Positions 36,201 to 46,180 are shown, numbered from the stretch's first letter. The stretch is 64,000 nucleotides of DNA from Terriglobus roseus (GCF_900102185.1 NZ_LT629690.1:4588001-4652000), one strand, 5' to 3'. Notes: generated from the sequence alone by a model not told the origin. A program made the numbers and translations.

Positions 36201-37013
36201 ATGGCAGACCTGCAGAGACTGAGCCTGAATCAGGCGACGGTGCAGAACTGGAGTGTGCAACAGGCGGTGGAAGGATGTGTGCGTCATGGCATTCCTTCCA
36301 TCGCGCTGTGGCGGCATAAGATCGCAGAGGCTGGTCTTGATGCGTCTGTGAAGCATGTGCGTGATGCCGGTCTGCATGTATCCAGCGTGTGCCGCGGCGG
36401 CATGTTTGTAGCGCCCACAACAGAGGAACGCCGCGAACGCACCATCGACAACTTTCGAGCTGTCGATGAAGCAGCGGCGCTCCAAGCGGACTCATTAGTG
36501 ATGGTGGTTGGTGCATCACCGCAGGTCGCCATCGCAGATGCGCGCAAGATGGTGAGCGATGGTCTCGCAGAGCTCGTTCCGTATGCGCGCAAACACGGCG
36601 TCAAAATTGGTCTGGAACCGCTGCATCCCATGTACGCGGGCGATCGCTCTGTGTTGAACACAATCGATCAGTCGCTCGCAATGGCGTCTCCGTATTCTGC
36701 AGATGAAGTCGGTTTGATTCTGGATACGTTCCACTTCTGGTGGGACCCATATGCGTACGAACAAATCAAACGTGCCGCAGGACGCATCTTCGGCTTCCAT
36801 GTGTGCGATTGGATTGTGCCCATGCCAGACATGCTGCTGGGCCGCGGCATGATGGGTGATGGCGCCATTGATAATCATGGCTTTCGCATGGCGGTGGAAG
36901 CTGCAGGATACAACGGTCCTATTGAAGTTGAGATTTTCAACCAGGCGCTATGGAATAGCGATGGTGACCACGTGCTGGCAACCGTGGTGGAACGATTTAC
37001 GAAACTTGTGTAG
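36201..37013 (+). CDS. sugar phosphate isomerase/epimerase (xylose-isomerase-like TIM barrel)
   Basis: This 270-residue protein matches the AP-endonuclease-2/xylose isomerase-like family: SVCRGGMFVAP, KIGLEPLHPMYAGDRS (metal ligand Glu), LILDTFHFWWDP (Asp/His ligands) and the C-terminal YNGPIEVEIFN (Glu). A divalent-metal isomerase or epimerase for a keto-sugar is expected. It starts three bases after the oxidoreductase stop. Confidence 0.9.
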   Translation: MADLQRLSLNQATVQNWSVQQAVEGCVRHGIPSIALWRHKIAEAGLDASVKHVRDAGLHVSSVCRGGMFVAPTTEERRERTIDNFRAVDEAAALQADSLVMVVGASPQVAIADARKMVSDGLAELVPYARKHGVKIGLEPLHPMYAGDRSVLNTIDQSLAMASPYSADEVGLILDTFHFWWDPYAYEQIKRAAGRIFGFHVCDWIVPMPDMLLGRGMMGDGAIDNHGFRMAVEAAGYNGPIEVEIFNQALWNSDGDHVLATVVERFTKLV

Positions 37014-37029
37014 CTGAAGGATCACGACG

Positions 37030-38406
37030 ATGAAAGTAGAACGTCAGAGAACACCGCAGGAACTTGCTCCTGCAGTCACGCGGCTATTTAAGCTTGCTTC
37101 AGATAAGACAAAGCGCATCGCTGCGCGCTGGCAGGTAAGCATGGGCGCGCCTGTCGTGACGCGCGCCGGTGAGTATGCGGGTCGCAACTGGACACAGTGG
37201 ACGCAGGGCTTTGCATATGGCAACGCCATCCTCTGCTACGACATCACACGTGATCCGAAGCTGTTGCAGATTGGCCGCGAAAATACGTTGCAGCACATGG
37301 CAGAGCACATCACACATATTGGTGTGCACGATCATGGCTTCAACAATCTATCCACGTATGGCCAGCTTCGTCGCCTGATGCAGGAAGGCATCATCCCACA
37401 GAACGAATGGGAGATGAGCTTTTACGAGCTTGCATTAAAGAGCAGTGGAGCAGTGCAGGCCGCGCGCTGGACGGATCTTCCAGAAGGCGAAGGTTTCATC
37501 CATTCATTCAATGGATCGCACTCGCTCTTCATTGACACCATGCGCACCGTCCGCATCTGCGGCGTGGCACACACGTTGGGACATACGTTGCTCGGTGAGC
37601 AGGATCGCAGCATCTCCCTGCTGGAGCGTTTGCTCACACACGCGAAGACATCCTCACGCTTCAATATTTATTACGGCGAAGGTCGCGATAGTTACGACAC
37701 ACCGGAACTGCGCGGACGTACCGTGCATGAAGCAGTATTCAACCCCAAGAGCGGAACCTTCCGTTGCCCATCCACACAGCAAGGCTACTCTGCATTCACC
37801 ACATGGACGCGAGGCTTGGCTTGGGCCATGCTCGGTTATGCGGAAGAGCTAGAGTTTCTTGCGACGTTGCCCGAAAGCGACTTCATTGCTATCGGTGAAA
37901 ACAAAGCCGATGCACTTGCATTGATGGAGAAGGCTGCGCGCGCCACCTGCGACTTCTACATACAGCAGGGAACAGCAAGCGATGGTATCTGCTACTGGGA
38001 CACTGGCGCAGCGCAGATGCACAAGCTCGGTGATTGGATGAGCCGTCCTGCAGATCCATTCAATGACTACGAGCCCGTGGATTCCTCTGCCAGCGCAATT
38101 GCGGCGCAAGGGCTGCTGCGTTTAGGGCGCGTGCTCGGCAAAGATGGCGAAGCATACTTTCAGGCTGGCCTCGCAGTTGCAGATGCGCTGTTGCAGGAAC
38201 CATATCTCTCTACTGGCGCTGCACACGAAGGCATCCTGTTGCACAGCATCTATCACCGGCCCAACGGCTGGGATTACACGCCGCCCGGCGCAAAAATCCC
38301 GCAAGGCGAATCGAGCATGTGGGGTGACTATCACATGCTGGAACTGAGCCTGCTGTTGCATCGCCTGGGTCAGGGCAAGTACTACACCTTCTTCGACGCG
38401 GAGTAA
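37030..38406 (+). CDS. glycoside hydrolase family 88-type unsaturated glucuronyl hydrolase
   Basis: The 458-residue protein has the alpha/alpha-barrel features of GH88: GYSAFTTWTRGLAWAMLGYAE (near residue 255), YWDTGAAQ (near 318) and DSSASAIAAQGLLRLG (near 350). Such enzymes hydrate the 4,5 double bond of unsaturated uronic acids left by polysaccharide lyases, releasing a keto-acid sugar. No signal peptide is seen, so it is cytosolic, acting on imported oligosaccharides; this fits the upstream MFS carrier. GH105 is an alternative assignment. Confidence 0.88.
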   Translation: MKVERQRTPQELAPAVTRLFKLASDKTKRIAARWQVSMGAPVVTRAGEYAGRNWTQWTQGFAYGNAILCYDITRDPKLLQIGRENTLQHMAEHITHIGVHDHGFNNLSTYGQLRRLMQEGIIPQNEWEMSFYELALKSSGAVQAARWTDLPEGEGFIHSFNGSHSLFIDTMRTVRICGVAHTLGHTLLGEQDRSISLLERLLTHAKTSSRFNIYYGEGRDSYDTPELRGRTVHEAVFNPKSGTFRCPSTQQGYSAFTTWTRGLAWAMLGYAEELEFLATLPESDFIAIGENKADALALMEKAARATCDFYIQQGTASDGICYWDTGAAQMHKLGDWMSRPADPFNDYEPVDSSASAIAAQGLLRLGRVLGKDGEAYFQAGLAVADALLQEPYLSTGAAHEGILLHSIYHRPNGWDYTPPGAKIPQGESSMWGDYHMLELSLLLHRLGQGKYYTFFDAE

Positions 38407-38409
38407 GCG

Positions 38410-39210
38410 ATGACAAATCCAGCAGAAAACAAGGGGCGCGTCGCACTGGTAACGGGTGGCGGACGCGGCATCGGCTTTGGTATCGCGAAGAAACTCGCAG
38501 CCAGTGGATTCGATATCGTGATCACCGGACGCCGCGACAAGAGCGATGTTGCGGATGCCATTATTGCATTGGAAGAAGCGCGCGCGGACGCTTCGCAGGT
38601 GATCGAATACACAGCTGCCGATGTAAGCAGCGCGGCAGCGCGTGAAGCTTTAGTCCGTTTCGTGGACGACCGTTTCAAGCGAATTGATGTGTTGGTAAAC
38701 AATGCCGGTATCGCCCCGCGTGTCCGTGCCGACCTTCTGGAAGCAACAGAAGACAGCTTTGATGAATTGATCTCCACCAATCTCAAGGGACCGTACTTCC
38801 TCACGCAGGCCATCGCGAAGTGGATGGTGCAGTTACAGGAAGCCAAACGGGAACGGCGCACGATTTTGAACGTGAGTTCTGTCTCTGCATTTGTCGCCAG
38901 CATCAATCGCGGCGACTACTGCATCAGCAAAGCGGGCATCGCCATGGCCACAAAGCTGTGGGCATCACGGCTCACACAGTACGGCATCGGTGTTTTCGAA
39001 GTGCAGCCGGGCGTCATTGCAACGGACATGACCGCTGGCGTTAAGGGCAAGTACGACGCTCTGATGGAAACCGATCTGCTGTTGGACAAGCGGTGGGGCA
39101 CTCCAGATGACATCGGCACCGCCGTCGCGATGCTGGCAAACGGGAGCCTGCCATACGCCCCCGGCGCGACGCTCGTTCTAGACGGCGGCATGACCTTGCC
39201 CAGGTTGTAA
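38410..39210 (+). CDS. short-chain dehydrogenase/reductase
   Basis: A classical SDR of 266 residues: cofactor motif TGGGRGIG (near residue 15), NNAG (near 97), catalytic Ser in NVSSVSA, and YCISK (Tyr and Lys) near 174. The C-terminal GATLVLDGGMTLPRL is usual. An NAD(P)-dependent sugar or keto-acid reductase is expected, completing the operon after the GH88 gene (three bp gap). About 65 bp separate it from the ABC transporter genes. Confidence 0.9.
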   Translation: MTNPAENKGRVALVTGGGRGIGFGIAKKLAASGFDIVITGRRDKSDVADAIIALEEARADASQVIEYTAADVSSAAAREALVRFVDDRFKRIDVLVNNAGIAPRVRADLLEATEDSFDELISTNLKGPYFLTQAIAKWMVQLQEAKRERRTILNVSSVSAFVASINRGDYCISKAGIAMATKLWASRLTQYGIGVFEVQPGVIATDMTAGVKGKYDALMETDLLLDKRWGTPDDIGTAVAMLANGSLPYAPGATLVLDGGMTLPRL

Positions 39211-39275
39211 TTTGTCGTACTGAAATCGCCAGAAAAATCTGTGCGAATGGTCCGCTCATCGCTATCATCAGGCGC

Positions 39276-40049
39276 ATGCCTGACATTGCGGTGCAGACGT
39301 TTGGACTGACTCGTCGTTTCGACGAGACGGTTGCCGTGCGCGACGTGAACCTTTCTGTGGAAGCGGGACGCTTCTTCGGCTTTCTGGGCCCAAACGGTGC
39401 AGGGAAGTCCACCACCATCAAGATGCTGACCGGCCTTCTGGCTCCTTCAGAAGGTAGAGTGGTGATCGCCGGGATGGACATGGCGTCACACTCATTGGAA
39501 GCGAAGCGGCTCATCGGCGTGGTTCCAGAGGGCATGGCGCTCATGGGCCGTCTTACCGGTTTTGAGTATCTGCGTTTCGTTGGCCGTATGTATGGCCTGA
39601 CACGTGGACAGGCAGAAGAACGCGCGCAAGAGCTGTTGCAATTCATGGATCTTGCGTCCGCGCCTCGCAAGCTGGTGGCGGACTATTCACATGGGATGCA
39701 GCGAAAGCTGGCGTTGGCCGCAGCGGTCATTCATACGCCGCGCATTCTCTTTCTCGACGAGCCATTTGAAGGCGTGGATGCCATCGCAGCAGGAACGCTG
39801 AAACGCATGTTGCAACGCATGACGGAGCGCGGCGTCACCATCTTTCTGACGACACATGTGCTTGAGATTGTGGAGGCGCTGTGTTCGCACGTCGCCATCA
39901 TTGATAAAGGTTCGCTGGTAGCGCAGGGATCACTCGACGAACTGCGGGCCGGCGTGGCGCATGAAGGCGAGCGTCTCACGCTGGAACAGATATTTCTGCG
40001 CGTGGTGGGCGAGCGTGAAAACATGCAGGAGCTGTCATGGCTGGCCTGA
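39276..40049 (+). CDS. ABC transporter ATP-binding protein
   Basis: The 257-residue ATPase has Walker A GPNGAGKS, a signature motif in the form YSHGMQRK (instead of LSGGQ), Walker B ILFLDEPFEGVD and the H-loop TTHVLE. The family is that of CcmA/NatA-type exporters. Its stop overlaps the permease gene by 13 bp, so the two form one complex. The substrate is unknown. Confidence 0.93.
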   Translation: MPDIAVQTFGLTRRFDETVAVRDVNLSVEAGRFFGFLGPNGAGKSTTIKMLTGLLAPSEGRVVIAGMDMASHSLEAKRLIGVVPEGMALMGRLTGFEYLRFVGRMYGLTRGQAEERAQELLQFMDLASAPRKLVADYSHGMQRKLALAAAVIHTPRILFLDEPFEGVDAIAAGTLKRMLQRMTERGVTIFLTTHVLEIVEALCSHVAIIDKGSLVAQGSLDELRAGVAHEGERLTLEQIFLRVVGERENMQELSWLA

Positions 40050-41647
40050 ACGATCTCTCGCTGCCACGCGAGCGTGATCAGCTTGCAGCCTTGTTTGAGA
40101 TGCGGTGGCGTCTCTTCGTCCGCAACATGACGCGTGACGAAGCCAAGGTTTCCTTTGTGTTGTGGCTTACTGGGCGGCTACTGGTTCTGTTGTTTTCTGT
40201 GGGGCTGGGCGTTATCGCAGCCTTCGTCCTGTACTTCATGCAGTCGCGTGGACAGGTACTTTCACCTGTATTCCATACGGTGTTTGTCGGCTGGCAGTTA
40301 ATGAATCTGTTTCGCGGTTCATTGCCGCAAGGTGCTGAAGCTGAACTCTACCGTTTCCCTTTGCGCTTCCGTACGTATGTTCTTCTGTGGCTTTCCGCAG
40401 GCGCCTTTGAAGGGCTCACACTCATCGGCTCATGGATCTGCCTGGGCATGTTTGTCGGCATCGTTGCGGGCGGTGGCAACGTGTTACGCAGCGTTATTGT
40501 GATGCTGCTTTTTTACGCACTGAATCTGTTCACGACACGTGCTGTATTTCTGTGGCTCGGTCGCATGCTTGCTAGCAGACGCGCGCGGGACATCGTCCTC
40601 ATCCTCTCGTCGTTGCTGAGCATCGGACCACAGCTTCTGCGCATGCACCACGAACGGATCGCAGGATGGATGCAAAAGATCTCGCTGCCACCATGGTTTG
40701 CGTATGTGCTGCACATAGCTCCCGGATATCTCGCCGCGAAAGCCTTGCAGCCGGCGAACGACATGTCCTTGCTCCTGTTGGCGGCATGGACTGCCGCAAC
40801 GGCAGGTGTGCTCTTACTGGGACTGCATCGCTCGTTTCGAGGTGAAGAGTCGCATGAGTTTCGCGCGGCAGCGTCGGATTCTATTGCAGCGCGCAAGAGG
40901 AGCAGTGATCAACGAGATGGACCTCTGGTGGGTGCTATCGCGGCCTGCGAGTGGGACAAACTGCGCCACGGTGGCGCTGCCATCTATGCGTCTCTCTCAC
41001 CGCTGCTATACCTCGTGTTCTTCGGCCTACGACTGGCGCGAGGTCCTTTGGGTACATGGATCGTGCCGATTGCAGCAGGTTATCTCGCTCTGTCTTTGCG
41101 ATCTGTAAATGTATTTGGACAAGACGGACCGGGAGTGCAGACCTATCTGTTGGCACCTGTTCCGCTGCGCACCATTCTCTTAGGCAAGAATCTGTTTGCG
41201 GCAATGCTTTACATCGCACAGGTCCTATTGGGCTCTGCCGTGTTGATGCTGGTGACGCATCGAATCGGCATCGCGCCTTTAGTGTTTACTGCGCTGTGGA
41301 TGGTGGCCTACGCCTGTGCCGCGTTTACGCTGGGAAATCAGCGTTCACTGAAGCGACCGATGCTTGTCCCAACAGGCAAGGTCACTCTGCGTGACGTGCG
41401 TCAGGCACGTCGCAGCGGCGGTGGTGGAGGCTGGATGAACCTGCTGTTGATCTTTGGAGGTGCCGCTGTCGGAGGCGCAGCCATCGCGCTGAGTTTCTGG
41501 CTGCACATGCCAGTCCTGGCGCCCATCGTCATGTTGCCTTGTGCCATTGCCAGCGTGATCGTGTACCGCAACAGCCTTCGAAGCTCGGCATATAACGGCG
41601 ACATTCTTCAGGCAGAAGCACTGATGAATGTCGCTCGCACTGCGTGA
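40037..41647 (+). CDS. ABC transporter permease
   Basis: The 536-residue membrane protein has about ten to twelve hydrophobic helices, with two halves divided by a charged loop near residues 270-300. It begins inside the ATPase gene, 13 bp before that gene's stop, which indicates coupling. No substrate can be inferred. Soon after its stop, a perfect eight-base inverted repeat separates it from the convergent prolyl oligopeptidase gene. Confidence 0.85.
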   Translation: MAGLNDLSLPRERDQLAALFEMRWRLFVRNMTRDEAKVSFVLWLTGRLLVLLFSVGLGVIAAFVLYFMQSRGQVLSPVFHTVFVGWQLMNLFRGSLPQGAEAELYRFPLRFRTYVLLWLSAGAFEGLTLIGSWICLGMFVGIVAGGGNVLRSVIVMLLFYALNLFTTRAVFLWLGRMLASRRARDIVLILSSLLSIGPQLLRMHHERIAGWMQKISLPPWFAYVLHIAPGYLAAKALQPANDMSLLLLAAWTAATAGVLLLGLHRSFRGEESHEFRAAASDSIAARKRSSDQRDGPLVGAIAACEWDKLRHGGAAIYASLSPLLYLVFFGLRLARGPLGTWIVPIAAGYLALSLRSVNVFGQDGPGVQTYLLAPVPLRTILLGKNLFAAMLYIAQVLLGSAVLMLVTHRIGIAPLVFTALWMVAYACAAFTLGNQRSLKRPMLVPTGKVTLRDVRQARRSGGGGGWMNLLLIFGGAAVGGAAIALSFWLHMPVLAPIVMLPCAIASVIVYRNSLRSSAYNGDILQAEALMNVARTA

Positions 41648-41651
41648 ACTC

Positions 41652-41677
41652 GGCGTCGAATGCGATTACTCGACGCC
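41652..41677. terminator. inverted repeat between convergent genes, possible bidirectional terminator
   Basis: GGCGTCGA (41652-41659) and TCGACGCC (41670-41677) are perfect complements. The right arm is the last part of the peptidase coding sequence. There is no U-run on either side, so termination is a guess based on position. Confidence 0.3.
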
Positions 41678-43789
41678 AAGCTCGCGCAGGAAGAATGCCT
41701 GAATGTCTGCCTCAACATCCAGTCGTTTTGAGAGAGGCATGCCGCCACCATGCCCCGCTCGTGTCTCAATGCGAATGAGTACCGGTGCGGGCCCGGCTTG
41801 ATCCTTCTGCATCTGCGCTGCAAACTTGAAGCTGTGTGCAGGAAACACGCGATCATCATGATCGGCCGTGAAGATCAGCGTGGATGGGTACTTCGTCCCG
41901 GATTTCAGGTTATGCAGCGGCGAGTATTTATAGATCGCATGAAACTCCGCTTCGTTCTCACTAGGAGAACCATAGTCGGCCTTCCATCCCCAGCCCACAG
42001 TGAACTTATCGAAGCGCAGCATATCCATCACACCAACGCCTGCTGCCACTGCACCAAACAGATCGGGCCGTTGCGTAATCATCGCGCCCATCAATAGTCC
42101 GCCGTTCGATTCTCCTCGAATGGCAAGCTTCTTGGATGAAGTGTACTTATTGGCGATGAGCCATTCCCCGCTTGCAATGAAGTCATCAAACACATTCTGT
42201 TTGTTTAGCTTCATGCCCGCCTGGTGCCATGCCTCGCCGTATTCGCCCCCGCCACGCAGGCACGCCAGCGCATATACACCGCCACGTTCCAGCCAAGGAA
42301 TCAGCGTGGCAGAGAAGTAAGGCGTTAGGGAAACATTGAAGCCACCATACGCATACAACAGCGTGGGGTTATTGCCATCCAGCTTCAGACCTTTTTTATA
42401 AGTCAGAAATACAGGAACCTTTGTGCCGTCTTTGGAAGTAACAAACACTTCCTTCGACTCATACTGCGTGCGATCGAACGCAACCTTCGGTTCGCGGTAC
42501 ACACTGGATTGCAGAGTCTTCATGTCAAGCCGGAAGATCACATTCGGCGTGGTGAAATTCGCGAAGCTATAGAAAGTCTCTTCGTCATCACGCTCGCCAC
42601 CGAATCCTGCTGCAGTTCCAACACCCGGCAAAGCAAGCGTGTGCACGTGCTTGCCCTTTTCATCGAACAACTCCACCTGCGTGTGAGCATCCTGCAGATA
42701 TTCCGCAATCAACGTGCGATGCACAAGCGACACGCTATCCAACTTGCTCTTCGCTTCAGGAATAACAGTGGTCCAGTGCTCGCGTTCCGGCTGTTTCAAA
42801 TCAATGGCAATCACCTTGCCGTTGCTTGCATTCAGCGTCGTGTACAACCAAATGTGCGATCCATCGTTGCCAATCGGAGAGTAAGTCGCATCGGCGTTTG
42901 AGATCAGTCGTTGCACCTTCGCATGCGGATCGGTCAGGTCAAGCACTGCGAGTTCATTGTTCGGACTGGTGCCTTGCTGCTGCGTGATGAGCAGATATTT
43001 CCCATCATCCGTAACGCCACCGAAGATATAGATCTCCTTGTTATCCGGACGTTCGAAGATTACGGGATCGTTCTTCTGCGGCGTTCCCAGCTTATGAAAG
43101 AAGACCTTCATGCTGAAGTTCGCAGCCTTCAGTACGTCGCCATCGGGTGGGGCATCGTAGCCGCTGTAATAGAAACCACTGCCATCCAGCAGCCATGCAG
43201 CACCGCCAAACTTTGTCCACTGGATCACGTCAGGTAGGTCCTTGCCTGTCGTCACATCGCGGACAATGATTTTCTGCCAATCACTTCCCGCTTCACTCAG
43301 CGCAATCGCCGCAAACCGACCATCATGCGTGATGGAGAGCGAATTGATCGCCATCGTGCCGTCAGCAAGATAGGTGTTGGGATCAATCAACTCGCGCGGC
43401 TCACCGGTCAAACCCTCTGTCCAGTAGACGACTGCTTGATTCTGCAATCCGCTATTGCGCGAATAGAAGTAACGACTGCCCCGCTTCTGCGGCATGGAGA
43501 AGCGCTCATAGTTCGCCAGATCCATCATCCGTTTGTGAATGCCGTCACGAAACGTCAGCGGTTTGAAGTAAGCAGCGGTGACCTCGTTCTCCGCATCAAC
43601 CCATGTCTTTGTCTCTGGCGAATCCAGATCTTCCATCCAGCGATACGGGTCGCTGACCTTAGTACCAAAGTAATCGTCAACCTGCGGAACGGTGTGCGGT
43701 GTGGGATAGTGCAAGGCGGTGGTGCTCCTGGGTGTCTGGGCGGTGGACATGCTGGCGGCCAGCAATATCGCTGCAAGGTGCCGATACAT
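41666..43789 (-). CDS. prolyl oligopeptidase (family S9A)
   Basis: The start at 43789 gives 707 residues with a signal peptide (cleavage after STAQ); further in-frame codons to 43960 would run into the divergent gene. DDYFGTKVSDPYRWMED is the typical propeller entry, and the C-terminal hydrolase domain has nucleophile GESNGG (near residue 555), acid DHDDRV (near 640) and His in GHGGG. It cleaves short proline-containing peptides, here probably in the periplasm. It is divergent from the VWA gene at 43855. Confidence 0.95.
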   Translation of the reverse strand: MYRHLAAILLAASMSTAQTPRSTTALHYPTPHTVPQVDDYFGTKVSDPYRWMEDLDSPETKTWVDAENEVTAAYFKPLTFRDGIHKRMMDLANYERFSMPQKRGSRYFYSRNSGLQNQAVVYWTEGLTGEPRELIDPNTYLADGTMAINSLSITHDGRFAAIALSEAGSDWQKIIVRDVTTGKDLPDVIQWTKFGGAAWLLDGSGFYYSGYDAPPDGDVLKAANFSMKVFFHKLGTPQKNDPVIFERPDNKEIYIFGGVTDDGKYLLITQQQGTSPNNELAVLDLTDPHAKVQRLISNADATYSPIGNDGSHIWLYTTLNASNGKVIAIDLKQPEREHWTTVIPEAKSKLDSVSLVHRTLIAEYLQDAHTQVELFDEKGKHVHTLALPGVGTAAGFGGERDDEETFYSFANFTTPNVIFRLDMKTLQSSVYREPKVAFDRTQYESKEVFVTSKDGTKVPVFLTYKKGLKLDGNNPTLLYAYGGFNVSLTPYFSATLIPWLERGGVYALACLRGGGEYGEAWHQAGMKLNKQNVFDDFIASGEWLIANKYTSSKKLAIRGESNGGLLMGAMITQRPDLFGAVAAGVGVMDMLRFDKFTVGWGWKADYGSPSENEAEFHAIYKYSPLHNLKSGTKYPSTLIFTADHDDRVFPAHSFKFAAQMQKDQAGPAPVLIRIETRAGHGGGMPLSKRLDVEADIQAFFLRELGVE

Positions 43790-43854
43790 GTCTAACCCCG
43801 TCGCATGGAAATTTACGGCTCGCCAACTGAGTGTAACGCCGTCACAATAGCAAC

Positions 43855-44865
43855 ATGAGTTTGCGCGGATGGGTTTGCGGTCTTCTGGTGGCGGTTGGTG
43901 GCGTTCTGCATGCACAACAGCAGGCCACGCCGCCAGCACCGACAGATCAGCCATACACACTGCAGACCAGCGCCAAGATCGTGCTGGTGCCCACCACGGT
44001 CAGCCTCAAAGGGCAGATTATTTACGGCCTGAAGGCGAATCAGTTCCACATCACAGACAACGGAGTGGACCAGCCGGTAACGCTGGATGAAGATGCGGAT
44101 TCATTAGGCCTCTCTCTTGTCGTGGCAGTACAGTGTTCGCGCATGGCCATCATGGAGTACGAAAAGCTGGAAGGACTGCCGCAACTACTTGAAAACCTTG
44201 TCGGCGGCGGCAAGCGTGAAGTCGCACTGGTCCGCTACGGAAGCCATCCGGAATTAATCCAACCCTTCACTCGCTCCAGCGCAAAGGTCGATGCGGCCAT
44301 GCAGAAGATGGGCCCATGTGAAGACGACAAGAATGCCACACGCGATGCCGTCAGTTACGCAAGTTCCATTCTCGAGAATCGCGACAGCCACAACCGCCAC
44401 GCAGTGCTGTTGATTGGTGAAGAGCGCGACCACGGCTCGACGGTGAAAGAGGCAGATCTGATCGCCCAGCTTGGCCGCAGCAACACTGTCGTGGATGCGG
44501 TGGCGTACTCACCCGGTACGAATGAATTGCGTGAGGAAACGACGCACTTTCGTGGTGGTTCTGGCCCTATTGGTTTGTTGCTCATGGCCGTTCAGGCGAT
44601 GAAGAAGAACACGGTGAAGTGGCTCACAGCACAATCAGGCGGAGACTACTTCGGCTTCCACAATCGCAATGGCTTCGATGAAAGCCTCACGCGGCTCAGC
44701 AATCGCGTACACAACTACTACCTGTTAAGTTTCCCAGTCCCCAAAGGTGCAGATGACGGACTGCATGAGATTCGTGTAAGCGTCCCCGAATATCCCAAGG
44801 CCGACATCCGTGCGCGTCGAAACTATTACGCCGGCAACACGCCTCCGCCGGATGTAGAAAAGTAA
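43855..44865 (+). CDS. secreted VWFA-related domain protein (acidobacterial type)
   Basis: The 336-residue protein has a signal peptide (cleavage after LHAQ) and the layout of the acidobacterial VWFA-related family (TIGR03436): KIVLVPTTVSLKGQIIYGLKANQFHITDNG near the start, then a VWA-like domain. The usual DxSxS metal motif is degenerate (VAVQCSR), so metal binding is doubtful. Such proteins are numerous in acidobacteria, with unknown function. It is divergent from the prolyl oligopeptidase gene. Confidence 0.85.
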   Translation: MSLRGWVCGLLVAVGGVLHAQQQATPPAPTDQPYTLQTSAKIVLVPTTVSLKGQIIYGLKANQFHITDNGVDQPVTLDEDADSLGLSLVVAVQCSRMAIMEYEKLEGLPQLLENLVGGGKREVALVRYGSHPELIQPFTRSSAKVDAAMQKMGPCEDDKNATRDAVSYASSILENRDSHNRHAVLLIGEERDHGSTVKEADLIAQLGRSNTVVDAVAYSPGTNELREETTHFRGGSGPIGLLLMAVQAMKKNTVKWLTAQSGGDYFGFHNRNGFDESLTRLSNRVHNYYLLSFPVPKGADDGLHEIRVSVPEYPKADIRARRNYYAGNTPPPDVEK

Positions 44866-44920
44866 TGAGGCCCGATCCCATGCTTCATAAAGTAGCCAAA
44901 ATGCAGGTTGATCGCGTCCA

Positions 44921-45649
44921 ATGAGCAAGAGGCTACTATTCTTTGCGAATGCCTCAGGTGAGGTGCATTTGCAATCCTGGATTCGTGCCGCTGCGGCGCT
45001 GGCTGTGACTGTGGGCTGTTTTTCGCTCACGGGCTGCAGTGGGTTTTTCTTTGGCACCGGTGTCACTGTCACGTTGACACCTTCTGCGACCAACGCCACC
45101 TCTGGCACCAGCATCACGCTCACGTCTACTGTGGCCGCTGCTGACCCGGCAGCGCAGAAATCACAGGGAACTCCTGCAGGCAGCGTCGACTTCTATGACG
45201 GCAGCACAGATCTGGGAACAGGAACACTCAGCAGCGGAACCGCTACTCTGGCGGTAACTACGTTGGCCGTGGGTACCCACACGGTATACGCAATGTTTGA
45301 TGGTTCGTCGTCTTATAACCAGGGCACATCGCCAAGCAAGACCATCACCATCACCTCCAGCGGCAGCAGCCTTACGGCTACGTCAACGACTCTTAGCCTT
45401 TCCGCAAGTAGCATCGCAACCGGAGGCTCAGTGACCATGTCGGCAACCGTGTCTCCCACCGCAGCTTCGGGCAACGTTAATTTTTACAACGGCTCCACGC
45501 TGTTGGGTTCTGGCACGTTGGCCAGCGGAACAGCAAGCTTCACAACTACGGCATTGCCCACTGGAAGCGACTCCATTACGGCCACCTATGAAGGTGACAC
45601 CACGTATGCTTCCAGCACCTCAAGCGCCGTCACCATAACGGTGAACTAA
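44921..45649 (+). CDS. lipoprotein-like Ig-repeat surface protein
   Basis: This 242-residue protein has a hydrophobic segment ending in a lipobox SLTGC (Cys39). It is followed by two tandem bacterial Ig-like (Big_3_5) repeats of about 95 residues, each with GSVDFYDGSTDLGTGTLSSG or the close GNVNFYNGSTLLGSGTLASG. The composition is Ser/Thr/Gly-rich, typical of secreted acidobacterial proteins. Adhesive or structural roles are possible. The N-terminus before the hydrophobic part is longer than usual, so the start may be downstream. Confidence 0.82.
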   Translation: MSKRLLFFANASGEVHLQSWIRAAAALAVTVGCFSLTGCSGFFFGTGVTVTLTPSATNATSGTSITLTSTVAAADPAAQKSQGTPAGSVDFYDGSTDLGTGTLSSGTATLAVTTLAVGTHTVYAMFDGSSSYNQGTSPSKTITITSSGSSLTATSTTLSLSASSIATGGSVTMSATVSPTAASGNVNFYNGSTLLGSGTLASGTASFTTTALPTGSDSITATYEGDTTYASSTSSAVTITVN

Positions 45650-45654
45650 GTGAA

Positions 45655-45948
45655 CTAAATGTGTTGCACCACCGTGGTATGCCTGCGGAGATACCAACAT
45701 GGTGGCAGCCATCCATTGGACGTGAGCGGAGGAAAGATACTGCGCGCGCACGTGATCGTGATATCGCCGTCAAAGTAATACTCTTCCTTGTTGCGCTTTA
45801 GCTCCGCTGCGCTTACCTGCGTGACAGTCACTTCATCCATGCCATTGCCGCGAGCCGCACGGATGCGCCATACGATCCAATCCGCACCCACGACCACACA
45901 CACAATCAACAGCGCCAACGCCGCAATGCGAAGAATCAAGCGAGCCAC
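45655..45948 (-). CDS. small membrane-anchored hypothetical protein
   Basis: A GTG at 45948 preceded by GGAAGG is preferred over the ATG at 45987; it gives 97 residues. A single helix (about residues 5-25) is followed by a soluble part with conserved-looking KRNKEEYYFDGDITITC and two tryptophans. I do not recognise the family. It converges with the Ig-repeat gene, five bases apart. Confidence 0.6.
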   Translation of the reverse strand: MARLILRIAALALLIVCVVVGADWIVWRIRAARGNGMDEVTVTQVSAAELKRNKEEYYFDGDITITCARSIFPPLTSNGWLPPCWYLRRHTTVVQHI

Positions 45949-46180
45949 GCAAACCTTCCTTTCTCTGCATGTGTAGTCATACATCACTCGAGGCCCGCGA
46001 TGCTATGTCTGCATGCGGGGATGCATGAAGACGCAACAAAGCGAAACGGTTGCGCAGCATGAACATCGATCTCCGAAGAACTTGTCACTTCGGGAAAACT
46101 CTGAAATCACTTCCGCATCTATCGGGTTGGTAAAGATACGGAGCTGCCCACGAAGAATGGCGGCGAGGAGGTAAGGGACG

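Noticed and set aside
43855-44865. TerY-like function for the secreted VWFA-related protein
   Set aside because: It has a signal peptide, a degenerate metal motif and no kinase or phosphatase neighbour; it belongs to the acidobacterial VWFA-related family.
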